Positions 8,408 to 16,553 of a stretch of DNA of 64,000 nucleotides are shown piece by piece. Made by a program: the position numbers and the translations under genes. Below the pieces are notes generated by a model. It was not told where the DNA came from. It saw only the letters and a list, made by a program, of their open reading frames with translations, and did not search any database. How positions within the stretch are numbered: position 1 is the first letter of the stretch; every line of letters begins with the position of its first letter. This stretch comes from Zavarzinella sp. (GTDB lineage: Bacteria > Planctomycetota > Planctomycetia > Gemmatales > Gemmataceae), in the NCBI GenBank assembly GCA_041399155.1, contig JAWKTI010000001.1, forward strand, positions 124,001-188,000. Reading direction: 5' to 3'.

Positions 8408-9547
8408 TTAAAATTCCGGAATGGCAACCTGTTTGCCACCTTGTAATGCCGATTCGTGGGCACAGATTCCGACTGCTGTCCAGTTGGCACTGGTAGGTGC
8501 GTCCGGGAAGGCAGGCTGATTGCCCAGCACCGCCATCAGAAAATTGTGCACCAGGTGCGGGTGACTTCCCCCGTGACCACCACCTTGCAGGAAGTAAAGA
8601 TGGTCGGCATCCTGAATCTGGGCAGGTAAGGTAAACGACTGGATTTCCGGTGGCAATAGCTTTGCATAGTCCGGAACCTTCACCCGCGTGGGGATTTCCG
8701 GTTCGGACAACGGCTTTTGTGGGGTGCTTTTAGTATGAATAACCGGGTCTTCCCCTTCCACCTGTTGCCATTCAAACGATTGCAGCGAACCCATCACATC
8801 GAAGCTTTCGCGATATTGCCGTGCAGTATCAAACAGACTGCGGGTCACTTCAGCAACGACATCGCTGCCACGGATCGAAAAGGTAGCTGATTCCACTGCA
8901 TATGGGCTGTTATACTTGGGAATCAGTTCTTCGCGGATTCGGCCAGAACCATAGCAACTTACCTTGTCGGCCATTCCAGGATTATTGGGAGTGCTGATGA
9001 TTGCCAGGCACGGGCTGACGCAGTGCGTGGCGTAGTGCATCGGAGGTAAGCCAGGCCAGTAATCGGGCCAGCCATCCATATCCTGCTGGTGGCTGCCACG
9101 CAGAAACTGAATCCGCCCCAGCTTGCCTTGTTGGTACAGTTCGCGGACAAAAAGATATTCACGGCTGTAAACCACTGTTTCCATCATCATGTAGGTTTTG
9201 CCGGTTTCGCGCTGTGCCGCACACAGGGCGTGCAGTTCTTCCAGCGTGGTGGCCATTGGCACGGTGCAGGCCACATGCTTGCCCGCTTTCAGTGCGGCCA
9301 GGCTTTGTGCGGCATGGTCGGGGATGGGGCTGTTGATGTGCACCGCATCCACGTTGGGATCCTGCAGCAGTTCTTCGTAGCTGGTGTACCGCTTGGCGAT
9401 ACCGTATTTATCGCCACATTTATCAAGCTCTGCCTGATTTCGTCGGCAGATGGCATACATTTCTGCATTGGGGTGAGCCTGATAGATCGGAATGAATTCG
9501 GCACCGAAACCCAGGCCCACGATAGCGACACGTACTTTTTGCGACAT
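8408..9547 (-). CDS. Gfo/Idh/MocA-family oxidoreductase
   Basis: A 379-residue protein starting directly with the Rossmann strand and dinucleotide loop (VRVAIVGLGFGAEFIPIYQ, residues 4-22). The conserved 'AVHINSPIPDHA' (about 88-100) and 'AGKHVACTVPMATTLEE' (about 106-122) segments correspond to the GFO_IDH_MocA core with the usual cis-proline and EKP-like region changed to CTVP, and the C-terminal half is the alpha/beta substrate domain, with a HGGSHPHLVHNFL motif near residue 325-340. Such enzymes oxidise or reduce sugars and sugar derivatives with NAD(P). No signal peptide is present, unlike many planctomycete paralogues, so it is probably cytoplasmic. Confidence 0.85.
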   Translation of the reverse strand: MSQKVRVAIVGLGFGAEFIPIYQAHPNAEMYAICRRNQAELDKCGDKYGIAKRYTSYEELLQDPNVDAVHINSPIPDHAAQSLAALKAGKHVACTVPMATTLEELHALCAAQRETGKTYMMMETVVYSREYLFVRELYQQGKLGRIQFLRGSHQQDMDGWPDYWPGLPPMHYATHCVSPCLAIISTPNNPGMADKVSCYGSGRIREELIPKYNSPYAVESATFSIRGSDVVAEVTRSLFDTARQYRESFDVMGSLQSFEWQQVEGEDPVIHTKSTPQKPLSEPEIPTRVKVPDYAKLLPPEIQSFTLPAQIQDADHLYFLQGGGHGGSHPHLVHNFLMAVLGNQPAFPDAPTSANWTAVGICAHESALQGGKQVAIPEF

Positions 9548-9743
9548 CCGAATTTCTCTGAGAGGAAGTTTACCAAAGATTAGCGAAAATCGGTCGAAAT
9601 TGCAACCGAATCCCCTCGCACACGGTTTGCTTTTTCTACCCGCTTGAAATCGCCATCGGCAGGATGCCGATGCTGCAGATCAGGTTTTCTATATGCTGCA
9701 CCGCACATCACCTTGGATACAATGAAACGAAAAAGTTCCCACG

Positions 9744-10100
9744 ATGAAATGGTTGTTAAACCGACTTCGCAGTTTTGGCCACGCCTTTCGTGGGCTGGGA
9801 GTGATGTTCCGCACCCAGCGGAATGCCTGGATTCACCTGCTGGCCACCATTGTGGTTGTCGGTGCGGGTTGCTGGTACCACTTGCTCGCCTGGGAATGGT
9901 GCCTGATCATTGTGGCCATTGCCCTGGTGTTGATGGCAGAAGCATTGAACACCGCCATCGAATATCTGTGCGATGCCGTATCACCGGAATACCACCCGTT
10001 AATTGGCAAATCAAAAGATATTGCCGCCGGTGCGGTGATGCTCAGCGCGATTGCCGCAGCCATCATCGGCCTTGTGGTGTTTGGCCCACGCTGGTGGTGA
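9744..10100 (+). CDS. dgkA: Diacylglycerol kinase / undecaprenol kinase family protein
   Basis: A 118-residue membrane protein, matching the usual DgkA length. It has an N-terminal amphipathic helix, then the strand-like 'AWIHLLATIVVVGAGCWY' first membrane helix, the second helix 'WCLIIVAIALVLMAEALNTAIEYLCD' carrying the DgkA signature E-x-x-N-T-A-I-E (residues 66-73) and the third helix 'IAAGAVMLSAIAAAIIGLVVF' preceded by the KDIAAGAV motif. The family phosphorylates diacylglycerol or undecaprenol with ATP in the inner membrane, feeding phospholipid or peptidoglycan lipid carrier recycling. It precedes the ThuA gene by about 257 bases and stands alone. Confidence 0.85.
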   Translation: MKWLLNRLRSFGHAFRGLGVMFRTQRNAWIHLLATIVVVGAGCWYHLLAWEWCLIIVAIALVLMAEALNTAIEYLCDAVSPEYHPLIGKSKDIAAGAVMLSAIAAAIIGLVVFGPRWW

Positions 10101-10165
10101 CAAGGCCAAAGCATGCCGCACACTACCTATTAATATTGCCTTCTCGCACTCAAATTGATTCAGAA

Positions 10166-10214
10166 TTTGGCACAAAATGGACAAATGGCGGAAAAAAGCG
10201 GGAAAGGGCGGATA
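10166..10214. repeat. Copy 2 of a dispersed 49-base non-coding repeat
   Basis: This segment aligns without gaps to 2968-3016, with TTTGGCACAAAAT, ATGGCGG-AAAAAG and GGCGG blocks preserved. It lies between dgkA and the ThuA gene in the 257-base gap. No translated frame links the two copies. Confidence 0.55.
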
Positions 10215-10357
10215 GTTGATGTGTGAGGTAATTGCAGAACAGGGACAAGGCTGGTAGCTCGCCACTTTATTTGTTCCAGCATCATTTACTGGATTCTCAT
10301 TTCTCCCTGCGGTACAATCGGTTAAGAAAACCTCTTCCAACCTGGAGACCTGGTACA

Positions 10358-11251
10358 ATGTTGATTCGACGTTTGTTTACCACGCTGGCAATTCTTGCCA
10401 CGCTGGGCATTTCGACCGCACATGCGGAAAATAAAAAGCTTTTGCTGGTGACCGATTCTGGTGGCTTCGTCCACGATTCTGTGGGCCTGGCCGAAGAAAT
10501 CCTGAAGGAAATCGGCCCCAAAAATGGTATCGATGTCACCTGCTATCGATACACACGGGATTTGAGCGATAAAGCCACTTTTGAAAAGTATGCCGACAGT
10601 TTCCGGAAACGCACGGGTGTGGCAGTGGAACCAGCGAACTGTGGTCGAGTAAATGCAGAAACCTTGAAAAACTTTGACTGCGTTCTGTTCTTCACCACGG
10701 GAAATCCGTTGAACGAGCAGGAAGTGAAAGACCTGGTTGCCTGGGTAAAAGCAGGTGGGGCTGTTGCCGGCACCCACTGTGGCAGTGATACGCTGTATCC
10801 TTCCAAACAACGTCCCTGGAATGAAGGTTACGGCGAACTGATTGGTGCCTATTTTGATGGCCACCCGTGGCACCAGAAAATTAAAGTGGTTGTGGAAGAC
10901 CCCAAGCATGCAGGTGCTGCCGGCTTCAAAACTGGTGATGAAATTACCGATGAAATCTACCAGTTTCGTCCGGAACCCTATTCCCGCCAGAAACTTCGCA
11001 TTATCATGAGCGTGGATAACAGTTCCATTGATGTGAAGAAAGGCAAACGAAAAGACAACGATTATGCCATTGCCTGGTGCCGCGAAGTGGGGAAAGGTCG
11101 CACGTTTTATACGTCGCTCGGCCATCGCAAAGAAGTCTGGAAAGACGCACGATACCAGCAACACCTGATTGGTGGCTTGAAATGGACGATGAAACTGGCC
11201 GAAGGCAGTGCCGTACCCAGCGAAAAAGCGGTCAGCAGCAAACCCGAGTAA
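10358..11251 (+). CDS. Secreted ThuA-like domain protein
   Basis: Starting at the ATG at 10358 (CTGGAGA upstream) gives 297 residues with a signal peptide (MLIRRLFTTLAILATLGISTAHA). The mature part has the ThuA glutamine amidotransferase-like fold: KLLLVTDSGGFVHDSVGLAEEIL at the N-terminus, the 'DCVLFFTTGNPLNEQEVKDLVAWVKAGGAVAGTHCGSDTLY' core with the nucleophile-elbow-like GTHCG (near residue 145), and the GHPWHQK segment. ThuA domains are linked to trehalose and other sugar use and are very common in Planctomycetes. A second ThuA domain occurs at the C-terminus of the large protein at 24706-28470. Confidence 0.8.
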   Translation: MLIRRLFTTLAILATLGISTAHAENKKLLLVTDSGGFVHDSVGLAEEILKEIGPKNGIDVTCYRYTRDLSDKATFEKYADSFRKRTGVAVEPANCGRVNAETLKNFDCVLFFTTGNPLNEQEVKDLVAWVKAGGAVAGTHCGSDTLYPSKQRPWNEGYGELIGAYFDGHPWHQKIKVVVEDPKHAGAAGFKTGDEITDEIYQFRPEPYSRQKLRIIMSVDNSSIDVKKGKRKDNDYAIAWCREVGKGRTFYTSLGHRKEVWKDARYQQHLIGGLKWTMKLAEGSAVPSEKAVSSKPE

Positions 11252-11293
11252 TTATCTTCGTTGCCTGACACGAGCAATCCGAACAATTAGTGT

Positions 11294-11722
11294 CTACTGC
11301 TGGGCATCAGGAAAAGGCCAATCCCCCGTTACTGCCCAGATTTCGTAGCAGGCCAGCCAGCGCCAGGCTGCCTGAATCGCAAAAATACAGGAATATTTTG
11401 CAGGGTCCCACCGGTGATTGTCGCGGTGGGAACTTTGTCGCCACATGCACAGCACCTGATTATGTAACAGGTGAGGGCATGGACGCAATTCCGTAAGCAC
11501 CCGCGTTTCTGGTGGTGCGGAAGGATAATCTGCCGGTAAGGTGGTCACCAGTTGGTAGGTATTATGACAGGGTTTTAATTTGTAATGCAGGGACATTCCC
11601 GCTTCCGAACGTTGAATTCGAATGCGAAAATCAGCCGCACGCTCGGCATTGTAACGTTCAATAACGGGCAATTCCACGCTCAGTAAGCGTTGTTTGCCTA
11701 ACTGGCTGGTTAAAAGTCCCAT
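11294..11722 (-). CDS. Bacterial E2-like (ubiquitin-conjugating enzyme fold) protein
   Basis: A 142-residue protein with a sequence layout like the UBC/E2 fold. Residues 33-46 and 55-64 look like paired strands, followed by YPSAPPE (66-72), the counterpart of the 'YP..PP' turn of E2 proteins. Then PCPHLLHNQVLCMW (81-94) matches the E2 segment 'HPN....G.ICL', placing Cys92 at the catalytic cysteine position, and W105-D-P107 matches the W-x-P that follows it, before the C-terminal helices (110-130). E2 domains carry ubiquitin-like proteins as thioesters; prokaryotic families are described from E1/E2/JAB conjugation systems. No E1, JAB or ubiquitin-like gene is seen next to it, so activity is unproven. 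It lies 18 bases downstream of a 60-residue protein gene. Confidence 0.6.
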   Translation of the reverse strand: MGLLTSQLGKQRLLSVELPVIERYNAERAADFRIRIQRSEAGMSLHYKLKPCHNTYQLVTTLPADYPSAPPETRVLTELRPCPHLLHNQVLCMWRQSSHRDNHRWDPAKYSCIFAIQAAWRWLACYEIWAVTGDWPFPDAQQ

Positions 11723-11740
11723 CTGAAGATCAGGATACTG

Positions 11741-11923
11741 TTAGTAATGGACAGGAATGGAACGAATAGCATGAATCACATCGGCTGCGGGAACGCCTTC
11801 CGCGGTGCCAATAAATCCGGTGTGTTCCTGATCCATCAGCAGCGTGGTGCCTTTTTCAGCATTCCCACGCAGGGCTTCGTATAACAGGTCCCGTTCCGTA
11901 TCGCTTAATGGTCGAAAATCCAT
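11741..11923 (-). CDS. 60-residue protein upstream of E2-like gene, unknown
   Basis: A short frame with AGGTAGG before the ATG at 11923. The protein (starting MDFRPLSDTERDLLYEALRG) is acidic N-terminally, has a predicted helix and then a strand-rich part ending in PVHY. It has no C-terminal diglycine and so does not look like a ubiquitin-like modifier. The 18-base spacing to the E2-like gene makes co-translation likely; a partner or regulator of that protein is possible. No family recognised. Confidence 0.55.
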   Translation of the reverse strand: MDFRPLSDTERDLLYEALRGNAEKGTTLLMDQEHTGFIGTAEGVPAADVIHAIRSIPVHY

Positions 11924-12007
11924 CTTACCTACCTTAACAGAAATAACACTTTTATTTTACCTGCTTCGGCAAGAAGGAGCAAACCCAGTTGTGAAATATT
12001 TGAAAAT

Positions 12008-13312
12008 CTATTTCCCAAGTCCCTGGAAGATCATGCCATGGACTTCTGCCGACGCACGCACAATGATCGACATACTGGCGGCGTGGTAAACAATATCGCC
12101 TTTCCCATCGGAGCCACCACCAGCCCAACTGGCAGGATCGATGGTGTCCTTGATCTGCTTAATCAACAGTTCTGCATTCTGCTGGGCCTGCAGTGGGTGC
12201 ACAAAACCACTGCCACGGAAACCTGGGAAGTTTGCCCCACCTGCCAGCACATCACCCATGTAATACACCCGCGTTTCCATCGTGCGTGCGGCTTTATCGC
12301 GGGTCATCACCACAATTGTCTCGTCTTTGACAATGTAGGTCAGACCGTGCTGAGCCAATGCCAGGCGTAAGGCAGTTCGCACTGTGCCACGTGGCATATC
12401 CAGGGTAATCGCAGAGCTGTCATCCAGCATTGAATCAGCAAGGCTTTGCTGGTCGATAATAATCGGTTGTTTGATCTGTTGTTCCACCGATTTCAAAAAC
12501 GTTTTCAGTGGGATATTTTTTTCCTGAATCGACGTGGGTGTTTTCAGGCCCACGATAATCTTTTTCATCCCCTCGGAAATTTTTGGCTTGCGTAGCTCGG
12601 TGATTTCCTTGAAATATTCTTTGTCAAACTCAATCACCGATTTCGGTGGAGTGCTGGCTACCTGCAAATCTTCGTAAGCTTTCCGCAGATTGGCGGCCTG
12701 CTGGGCGTGGATTTGCTTCACTTCCTCAATCGTGCGGGTGCGGGTCAGAAACCCTTCCAGCGTCAGCACGGTGGGATTGTTGGGGTATTTCCCCTTCAGA
12801 AAATCGAATTCTTTGGTGGCCTGGGCATTCGCACCTGCTTTGACCAGTGCCTGGATGGTGTCCATGCTGCGAAGGACATCTGCAAATTCCGTTTCGGATT
12901 GCTTTAATTGCTCCAGGGCAGCACGTTTTTCTGCAGCAGTCACTACAGGTTGAGTGGTGCCCCCACCTGGTTTGCCAGGTACCGTGGGGTTAACAGCAGG
13001 CACCGTGCCCACCTTCACATTGGCTGCCAACTGGTCTAACTGCAATTGCCACAAGCGTACTTTGTCGTCGGGTAACACAGGATCACGGAGCAGTCCCTGT
13101 GCCTGACGGATTCTTTCCAGTGCGGCGCCAGTGCGTCCGGCACGCACCAGCGTGCTGACATCCCGCTGACAGGTGCTCAGTTCGGTTTCAATCCGTTGCA
13201 CAGCAATCTGCTGAATGCGTTCCTGCTGCTTCAACAGTGGGGATTGTGCCAGAGCCAACGTGGGCACCCCGCATAGTGCCATACTCATTAAGATCGCACG
13301 ATATCGACGCAT
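12008..13312 (-). CDS. Secreted protein with secretin/STN-like domain, planctomycete type
   Basis: The ATG at 13312 has GGAAGGTGATCAA before it and opens with a signal peptide (MRRYRAILMSMALCGVPTLALAQ), giving 434 residues. The first half is helical and Gln-rich with coiled-coil character (about 25-200) and includes a Pro/Gly-rich linker at about 115-130. Residues around 265-360 show the secretin N0/STN-like pattern: 'PLKTFLKSVEQQIKQPIIIDQQSL', 'ITLDMPRGTVRTALRLALAQHGLTYIVKDETIVV'. STN domains occur in TonB receptors and secretin N-termini, and in many planctomycete secreted proteins. The C-terminus (AELLIKQIKDTIDPASWAGG) resembles the repeated module that follows it in such proteins. Role in outer-membrane assembly or binding is unknown. 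Confidence 0.7.
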   Translation of the reverse strand: MRRYRAILMSMALCGVPTLALAQSPLLKQQERIQQIAVQRIETELSTCQRDVSTLVRAGRTGAALERIRQAQGLLRDPVLPDDKVRLWQLQLDQLAANVKVGTVPAVNPTVPGKPGGGTTQPVVTAAEKRAALEQLKQSETEFADVLRSMDTIQALVKAGANAQATKEFDFLKGKYPNNPTVLTLEGFLTRTRTIEEVKQIHAQQAANLRKAYEDLQVASTPPKSVIEFDKEYFKEITELRKPKISEGMKKIIVGLKTPTSIQEKNIPLKTFLKSVEQQIKQPIIIDQQSLADSMLDDSSAITLDMPRGTVRTALRLALAQHGLTYIVKDETIVVMTRDKAARTMETRVYYMGDVLAGGANFPGFRGSGFVHPLQAQQNAELLIKQIKDTIDPASWAGGGSDGKGDIVYHAASMSIIVRASAEVHGMIFQGLGK

Positions 13313-13405
13313 TTGATCACCTTCCAATTTACCGAACTGCTTATCCTGCAACTGTTTGCGTAAATTATTTCTCTGTCAATTGACAGGTGCAATCAAGATT
13401 ACCCA

Positions 13406-13423
13406 TTTTTACGCACAACTATA
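13406..13423. repeat. 18-base direct repeat, copy 1
   Basis: TTTTTACGCACAACTATA occurs here and again at 13561-13578, in the same orientation, 155 bases apart, in the promoter region shared by two divergent genes. It might be an operator or promoter element. Confidence 0.6.
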
Positions 13424-13560
13424 TAACGTAGCAGGCATTGAAAACGTTTGTAAGCCTTTTTCAGCTTGATTTGCCATGATCAAACAATAATTTGAACGTG
13501 AAGTTGGAATTTTCCGCACAGAACGGTGGGTAACTGTGATAAAAATGAGCAAAAATTCAT

Positions 13561-13578
13561 TTTTTACGCACAACTATA
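13561..13578. repeat. 18-base direct repeat, copy 2
   Basis: Exact copy of 13406-13423 (TTTTTACGCACAACTATA), 72 bases before the serpin start codon. Both copies face the same way. Confidence 0.6.
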
Positions 13579-13650
13579 CCAAACTTTTCTCTCCCACGTT
13601 CGTCTTAGGTGTGTGGAACGATTTTTTCTTAACAAATCTGAGTAGGAACA

Positions 13651-14871
13651 ATGAACACAACATTATCACGTCGAAACTTTCTGGCTTCTGTGGCTGCTTT
13701 GGCAGCGAGTTCTCAAATTCGTGCGGAATCGGAGCCTGTCAGCATGGGGAAATTAATTTCGGCTGCTAACAATAAATTTGCAACAGATTTATACCCCCAC
13801 TTGAATTCAGCGGGCAAAAATCTGTTCTTTTCGCCTTACAGCATCGAATCTGCACTAAGTATGACCGCAGCAGGTGCACGTGGGGAAACACTGGCAGAAA
13901 TGGTGAAGGTTCTGCAACTTCCCGCTCATCCGCACGCAGGGTTTAAGGAAGCAAATGCCAGTCTGATATCTCCCGCACAGAAAAAATCTCATGAATTGGC
14001 CATTGCCAACGCACTCTGGGGTGCCACAGACATCAAATGGAACAACGCTTTTCAGCAGCTTACGGCAGAAAACTATGGTGCGGGTCTGATTCCCACCAAT
14101 TTTCAGCAGCCTGAAGCCGCCCGCACCATTATCAATCAATGGGTGGAAAAACAAACCCGTGAGAAAATCAAAGATCTGCTGCCGAAAGGTTCGATTGATG
14201 CCAGCACAGCAATGGTGCTGACCAACGCAATTTACTTTAAAGGCACCTGGATGAAACCTTTCGAAAAACGGGCCACAATTGAGGCACCGTTTACCACCGA
14301 AACGGGAAAGAAAGTTGAAGTCCCGATGATGCGTCAATCTTTGGGTGCGTTATATCGGGAGAATGATGCTTACCAGGTGCTCGAACTGGACTACAAAGGC
14401 AACGAAATGTCGATGGTGCTGGTGCTGCCAAGCAAGACTTTCAATATTACGAAACTGGAAAAAAGTGCTACTGGCGACTGGTTGAATCAAGTTACCCAAA
14501 ATATGCGTTTCGAGCAAACCGTGCAACTGAAGATGCCACGTTTTAAACTGGAAACGAACTACCGTCTGAACGATCCATTGCAGGATATGGGGATGAAATT
14601 GGCATTTGTGGCTGGAAAAGCAGATTTTTCAGGCATGCACGACACCGATGAGAAATTGTTCATTTCGCTGGTGATCCACAAGGCATTTGTGGACGTAAAC
14701 GAAGAGGGAAGTGAGGCTGCCGCAGCAACTGGTGTGGTGATGGGGCGAACTTCGGCAGCAGTCCCACGTCCACCAAAAGTGTTCGATGCCAACCGCCCAT
14801 TTCTGTTTTTCATTCGCAACAAAAAGACCAACATGGTACTATTTGCAGGCAAAGTGGCTGATCCCAGTTAA
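13651..14871 (+). CDS. Tat-exported serpin (serine protease inhibitor)
   Basis: A 406-residue protein of normal serpin length. The N-terminus (TTLSRRNFLASVAALAAS) has a twin-arginine SRRNFL motif, so export by Tat is likely. The body carries serpin landmarks: NLFFSPYSIESALSM near residue 51-65, ATAMVLTNAIYFKGTW near 187-201, and FVDVNEEGSEAAAATG near 346-361, which is the hinge of the reactive-centre loop with the small residues needed for loop insertion, then FDANRPFLFFIRNKKTNMVLFAGKV at the C-terminus. Counting from the hinge glutamate puts P1 at Thr or the preceding Arg (GRTS), so trypsin-like proteases are a possible target. Its start follows a GAGTAGGAACA sequence. Confidence 0.88.
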   Translation: MNTTLSRRNFLASVAALAASSQIRAESEPVSMGKLISAANNKFATDLYPHLNSAGKNLFFSPYSIESALSMTAAGARGETLAEMVKVLQLPAHPHAGFKEANASLISPAQKKSHELAIANALWGATDIKWNNAFQQLTAENYGAGLIPTNFQQPEAARTIINQWVEKQTREKIKDLLPKGSIDASTAMVLTNAIYFKGTWMKPFEKRATIEAPFTTETGKKVEVPMMRQSLGALYRENDAYQVLELDYKGNEMSMVLVLPSKTFNITKLEKSATGDWLNQVTQNMRFEQTVQLKMPRFKLETNYRLNDPLQDMGMKLAFVAGKADFSGMHDTDEKLFISLVIHKAFVDVNEEGSEAAAATGVVMGRTSAAVPRPPKVFDANRPFLFFIRNKKTNMVLFAGKVADPS

Positions 14872-14905
14872 TTCAGTGCGGAACCTCACAGAAATGAAGC
14901 TATTC

Positions 14906-15914
14906 TCATAAAGAGCAGTTTTCCCCAGCCAGGCACTCTTTGGTGCGGGCCGAATGACTCTCTGGGGCTGGTTTTGCAGGTTCAGGGGGCAGTTCATTTG
15001 CCAATTTCTGCTGCCGAATGGCTCCTTTCTTTTTTTGCCATTGGACAGTTGAATCGATGATGAACAGCAGCAGACCCACCCAGATGAAGCTGAAAGTAAT
15101 CCAGTGGGCTGTGGTGAACGTTTCATTCAGCAATGCTACCGCACAGATGAGCTGCAATGTGGGGGATAAATACTGGAGAAAACCCATTGTCAGCAGTGAA
15201 ATCCGCCGAATTCCCTGGGCAAAACAGATTAATGGAATGATCGTTACCAGTCCGGACAGGGCGATTCGGACATCAAGTGCCCGATCCGCACTGCCGAAGA
15301 CCAGTGGCGACTGTGTGTTCCAGATCAGTAACAGGCAAAGTGCGATCGGCGAAAGGAGAAAGGTTTCGATGGTCAGACCCATAATGCCATCAACGGGGGT
15401 GACTTTCCGCACAAAACCGTAACAGGCAAAAGTAATTGCCAGATACAGGCTTATCCAGGGGAGTATCTGTAGCGAGGAAACCATGAAAATCATGCCACCA
15501 GCAGCCAGCAACAGTGCTACTACCTGCATGGGGCGTATCGATTCACGGAATACGGTGACACCCACCAGCCGCGTTGACCAGTGGCAAAATAAAATACCCC
15601 AGGCTCGCTTGGGTAACCTGTCCGGTCATTGCACTGTAGACGTAAACGTACCAGTTTGCGGAAACCAGCACCGCACTGAGCGCCAACCAGAGTGCCAGCC
15701 GACTTCGCAAAATGCGAAAAAGTTCATGCCAGCGGCCGAAAATGGTGATGATAATTGCAAGAAAAACCGCCGACCACAAAATGCGGTGGGCCAACAGTTC
15801 TTTGGGAGGACATTGTCGAACAGAATAGAAATAAAGTGGTACCACGCCCCAGGCAGCGTAAGCACCTAACCCGTAAAAGATTCCCGCCCGGGTTTGCGTC
15901 GAAACGTGCGACAA
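14906..15914 (-). pseudogene. rarD: Frameshifted RarD/EamA-type permease
   Basis: Two frames together make one EamA/RarD transporter. The N-terminal part runs from a TTG at 15914 (GAGGAG upstream) and contains YGLGAYAAWGVVPLYFYS, LAHRILWSAVFL and LGYFILPLVN, all typical of RarD. After LVN the reading frame runs into a stop, while the next frame continues as LVGVTVFRESIRPMQ, LLLAAGGMIF and five more helices through LTMGFLQYLSPTLQL to the C-terminus at 14906. Removing one G from the GCGGCTGG stretch near 15565-15575 would restore the frame as LVNALVGVTVF. This may be a real inactivating insertion or a sequencing error. Intact, RarD-like proteins are ten-helix drug/metabolite exporters of the inner membrane. 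Confidence 0.75.
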
Positions 15915-15995
15915 CGAACTCTCCTCTGTAGATCCCTGTTAAACCAATAACTCCCACCGAACCTACAGACCAGTACCCACTACTTGGGGTTCGGT

Positions 15996-16406
15996 TCAGT
16001 CGGTTTTCAGGGTATATTTACCTTCAATCGCGCCTTTGGCTTCTTCATCGGAAGCTTCGCCCTTAAAATCGCTCAGCACAAAGGCTGCTTTTTCTGCCTT
16101 GACTTTGAAATTGAACGTGTACCCTTTTTCTTTTTCTACTGGGAAATCGCCTTGTTTGGAAAACTTTTCCAGAACACATTCATAGACACCTTCTTTGGTG
16201 ATCGTGTACTTACATTCCAAAGTGCACCCCATCTCGCCTGCTTCTACCTTAATGACCAGTTTCTTCTCTTTTTTGAAGGTCATGGTCAGGGTTAATTCAC
16301 CACTGTCGTGGATGTAGCTGCCCATCAACGGCTTTTCTTCGGCATGGGAAAATTGCCCCACCAACGCGAAACAGCCCACCAGGGCTGCAAAACAAAATGC
16401 CTTCAT
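15996..16406 (-). CDS. Small secreted protein, unknown function
   Basis: The ATG at 16406, with AGGAG nine bases upstream, gives 136 residues with a signal peptide (MKAFCFAALVGCFALVGQFSHA). The mature part alternates strands with lysine-rich turns (GELTLTMTFKKEKKLVIKVEAG, CTLECKYTI, VYECVLEKFSKQGDFP, KGYTFNFKVK), like a small beta-barrel or lipocalin-type fold. It contains paired cysteines (CTLEC). I do not recognise a family. It is upstream of the frameshifted rarD and downstream of the ECF sigma factor on the same strand. Confidence 0.6.
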   Translation of the reverse strand: MKAFCFAALVGCFALVGQFSHAEEKPLMGSYIHDSGELTLTMTFKKEKKLVIKVEAGEMGCTLECKYTITKEGVYECVLEKFSKQGDFPVEKEKGYTFNFKVKAEKAAFVLSDFKGEASDEEAKGAIEGKYTLKTD

Positions 16407-16553
16407 ATCACCACTCCTGTAAAGGGACACAGTTAACGTAGCCTTTACAAACCAAAAAACCACAGGCTTCAACGAACCTTCATGAAGCCAAATACTTATT
16501 TGCTGGTAAAAGATGGATGAATGTTAACTGATATTATTATTACCCATTACACA

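Larger units (their letters stand above)
13313..13650. other. Divergent intergenic region with direct repeat
   Basis: This 338-base AT-rich gap separates the divergently transcribed STN-like protein gene and the serpin gene and should hold both promoters. It contains the two copies of an 18-base direct repeat listed separately and no coding frame that I can support. Confidence 0.5.

Noticed and set aside
10322..11164. 280-residue open frame antisense to the ThuA gene
   Set aside because: The ThuA gene has a signal peptide and family motifs in the plus strand; the antisense protein has none.
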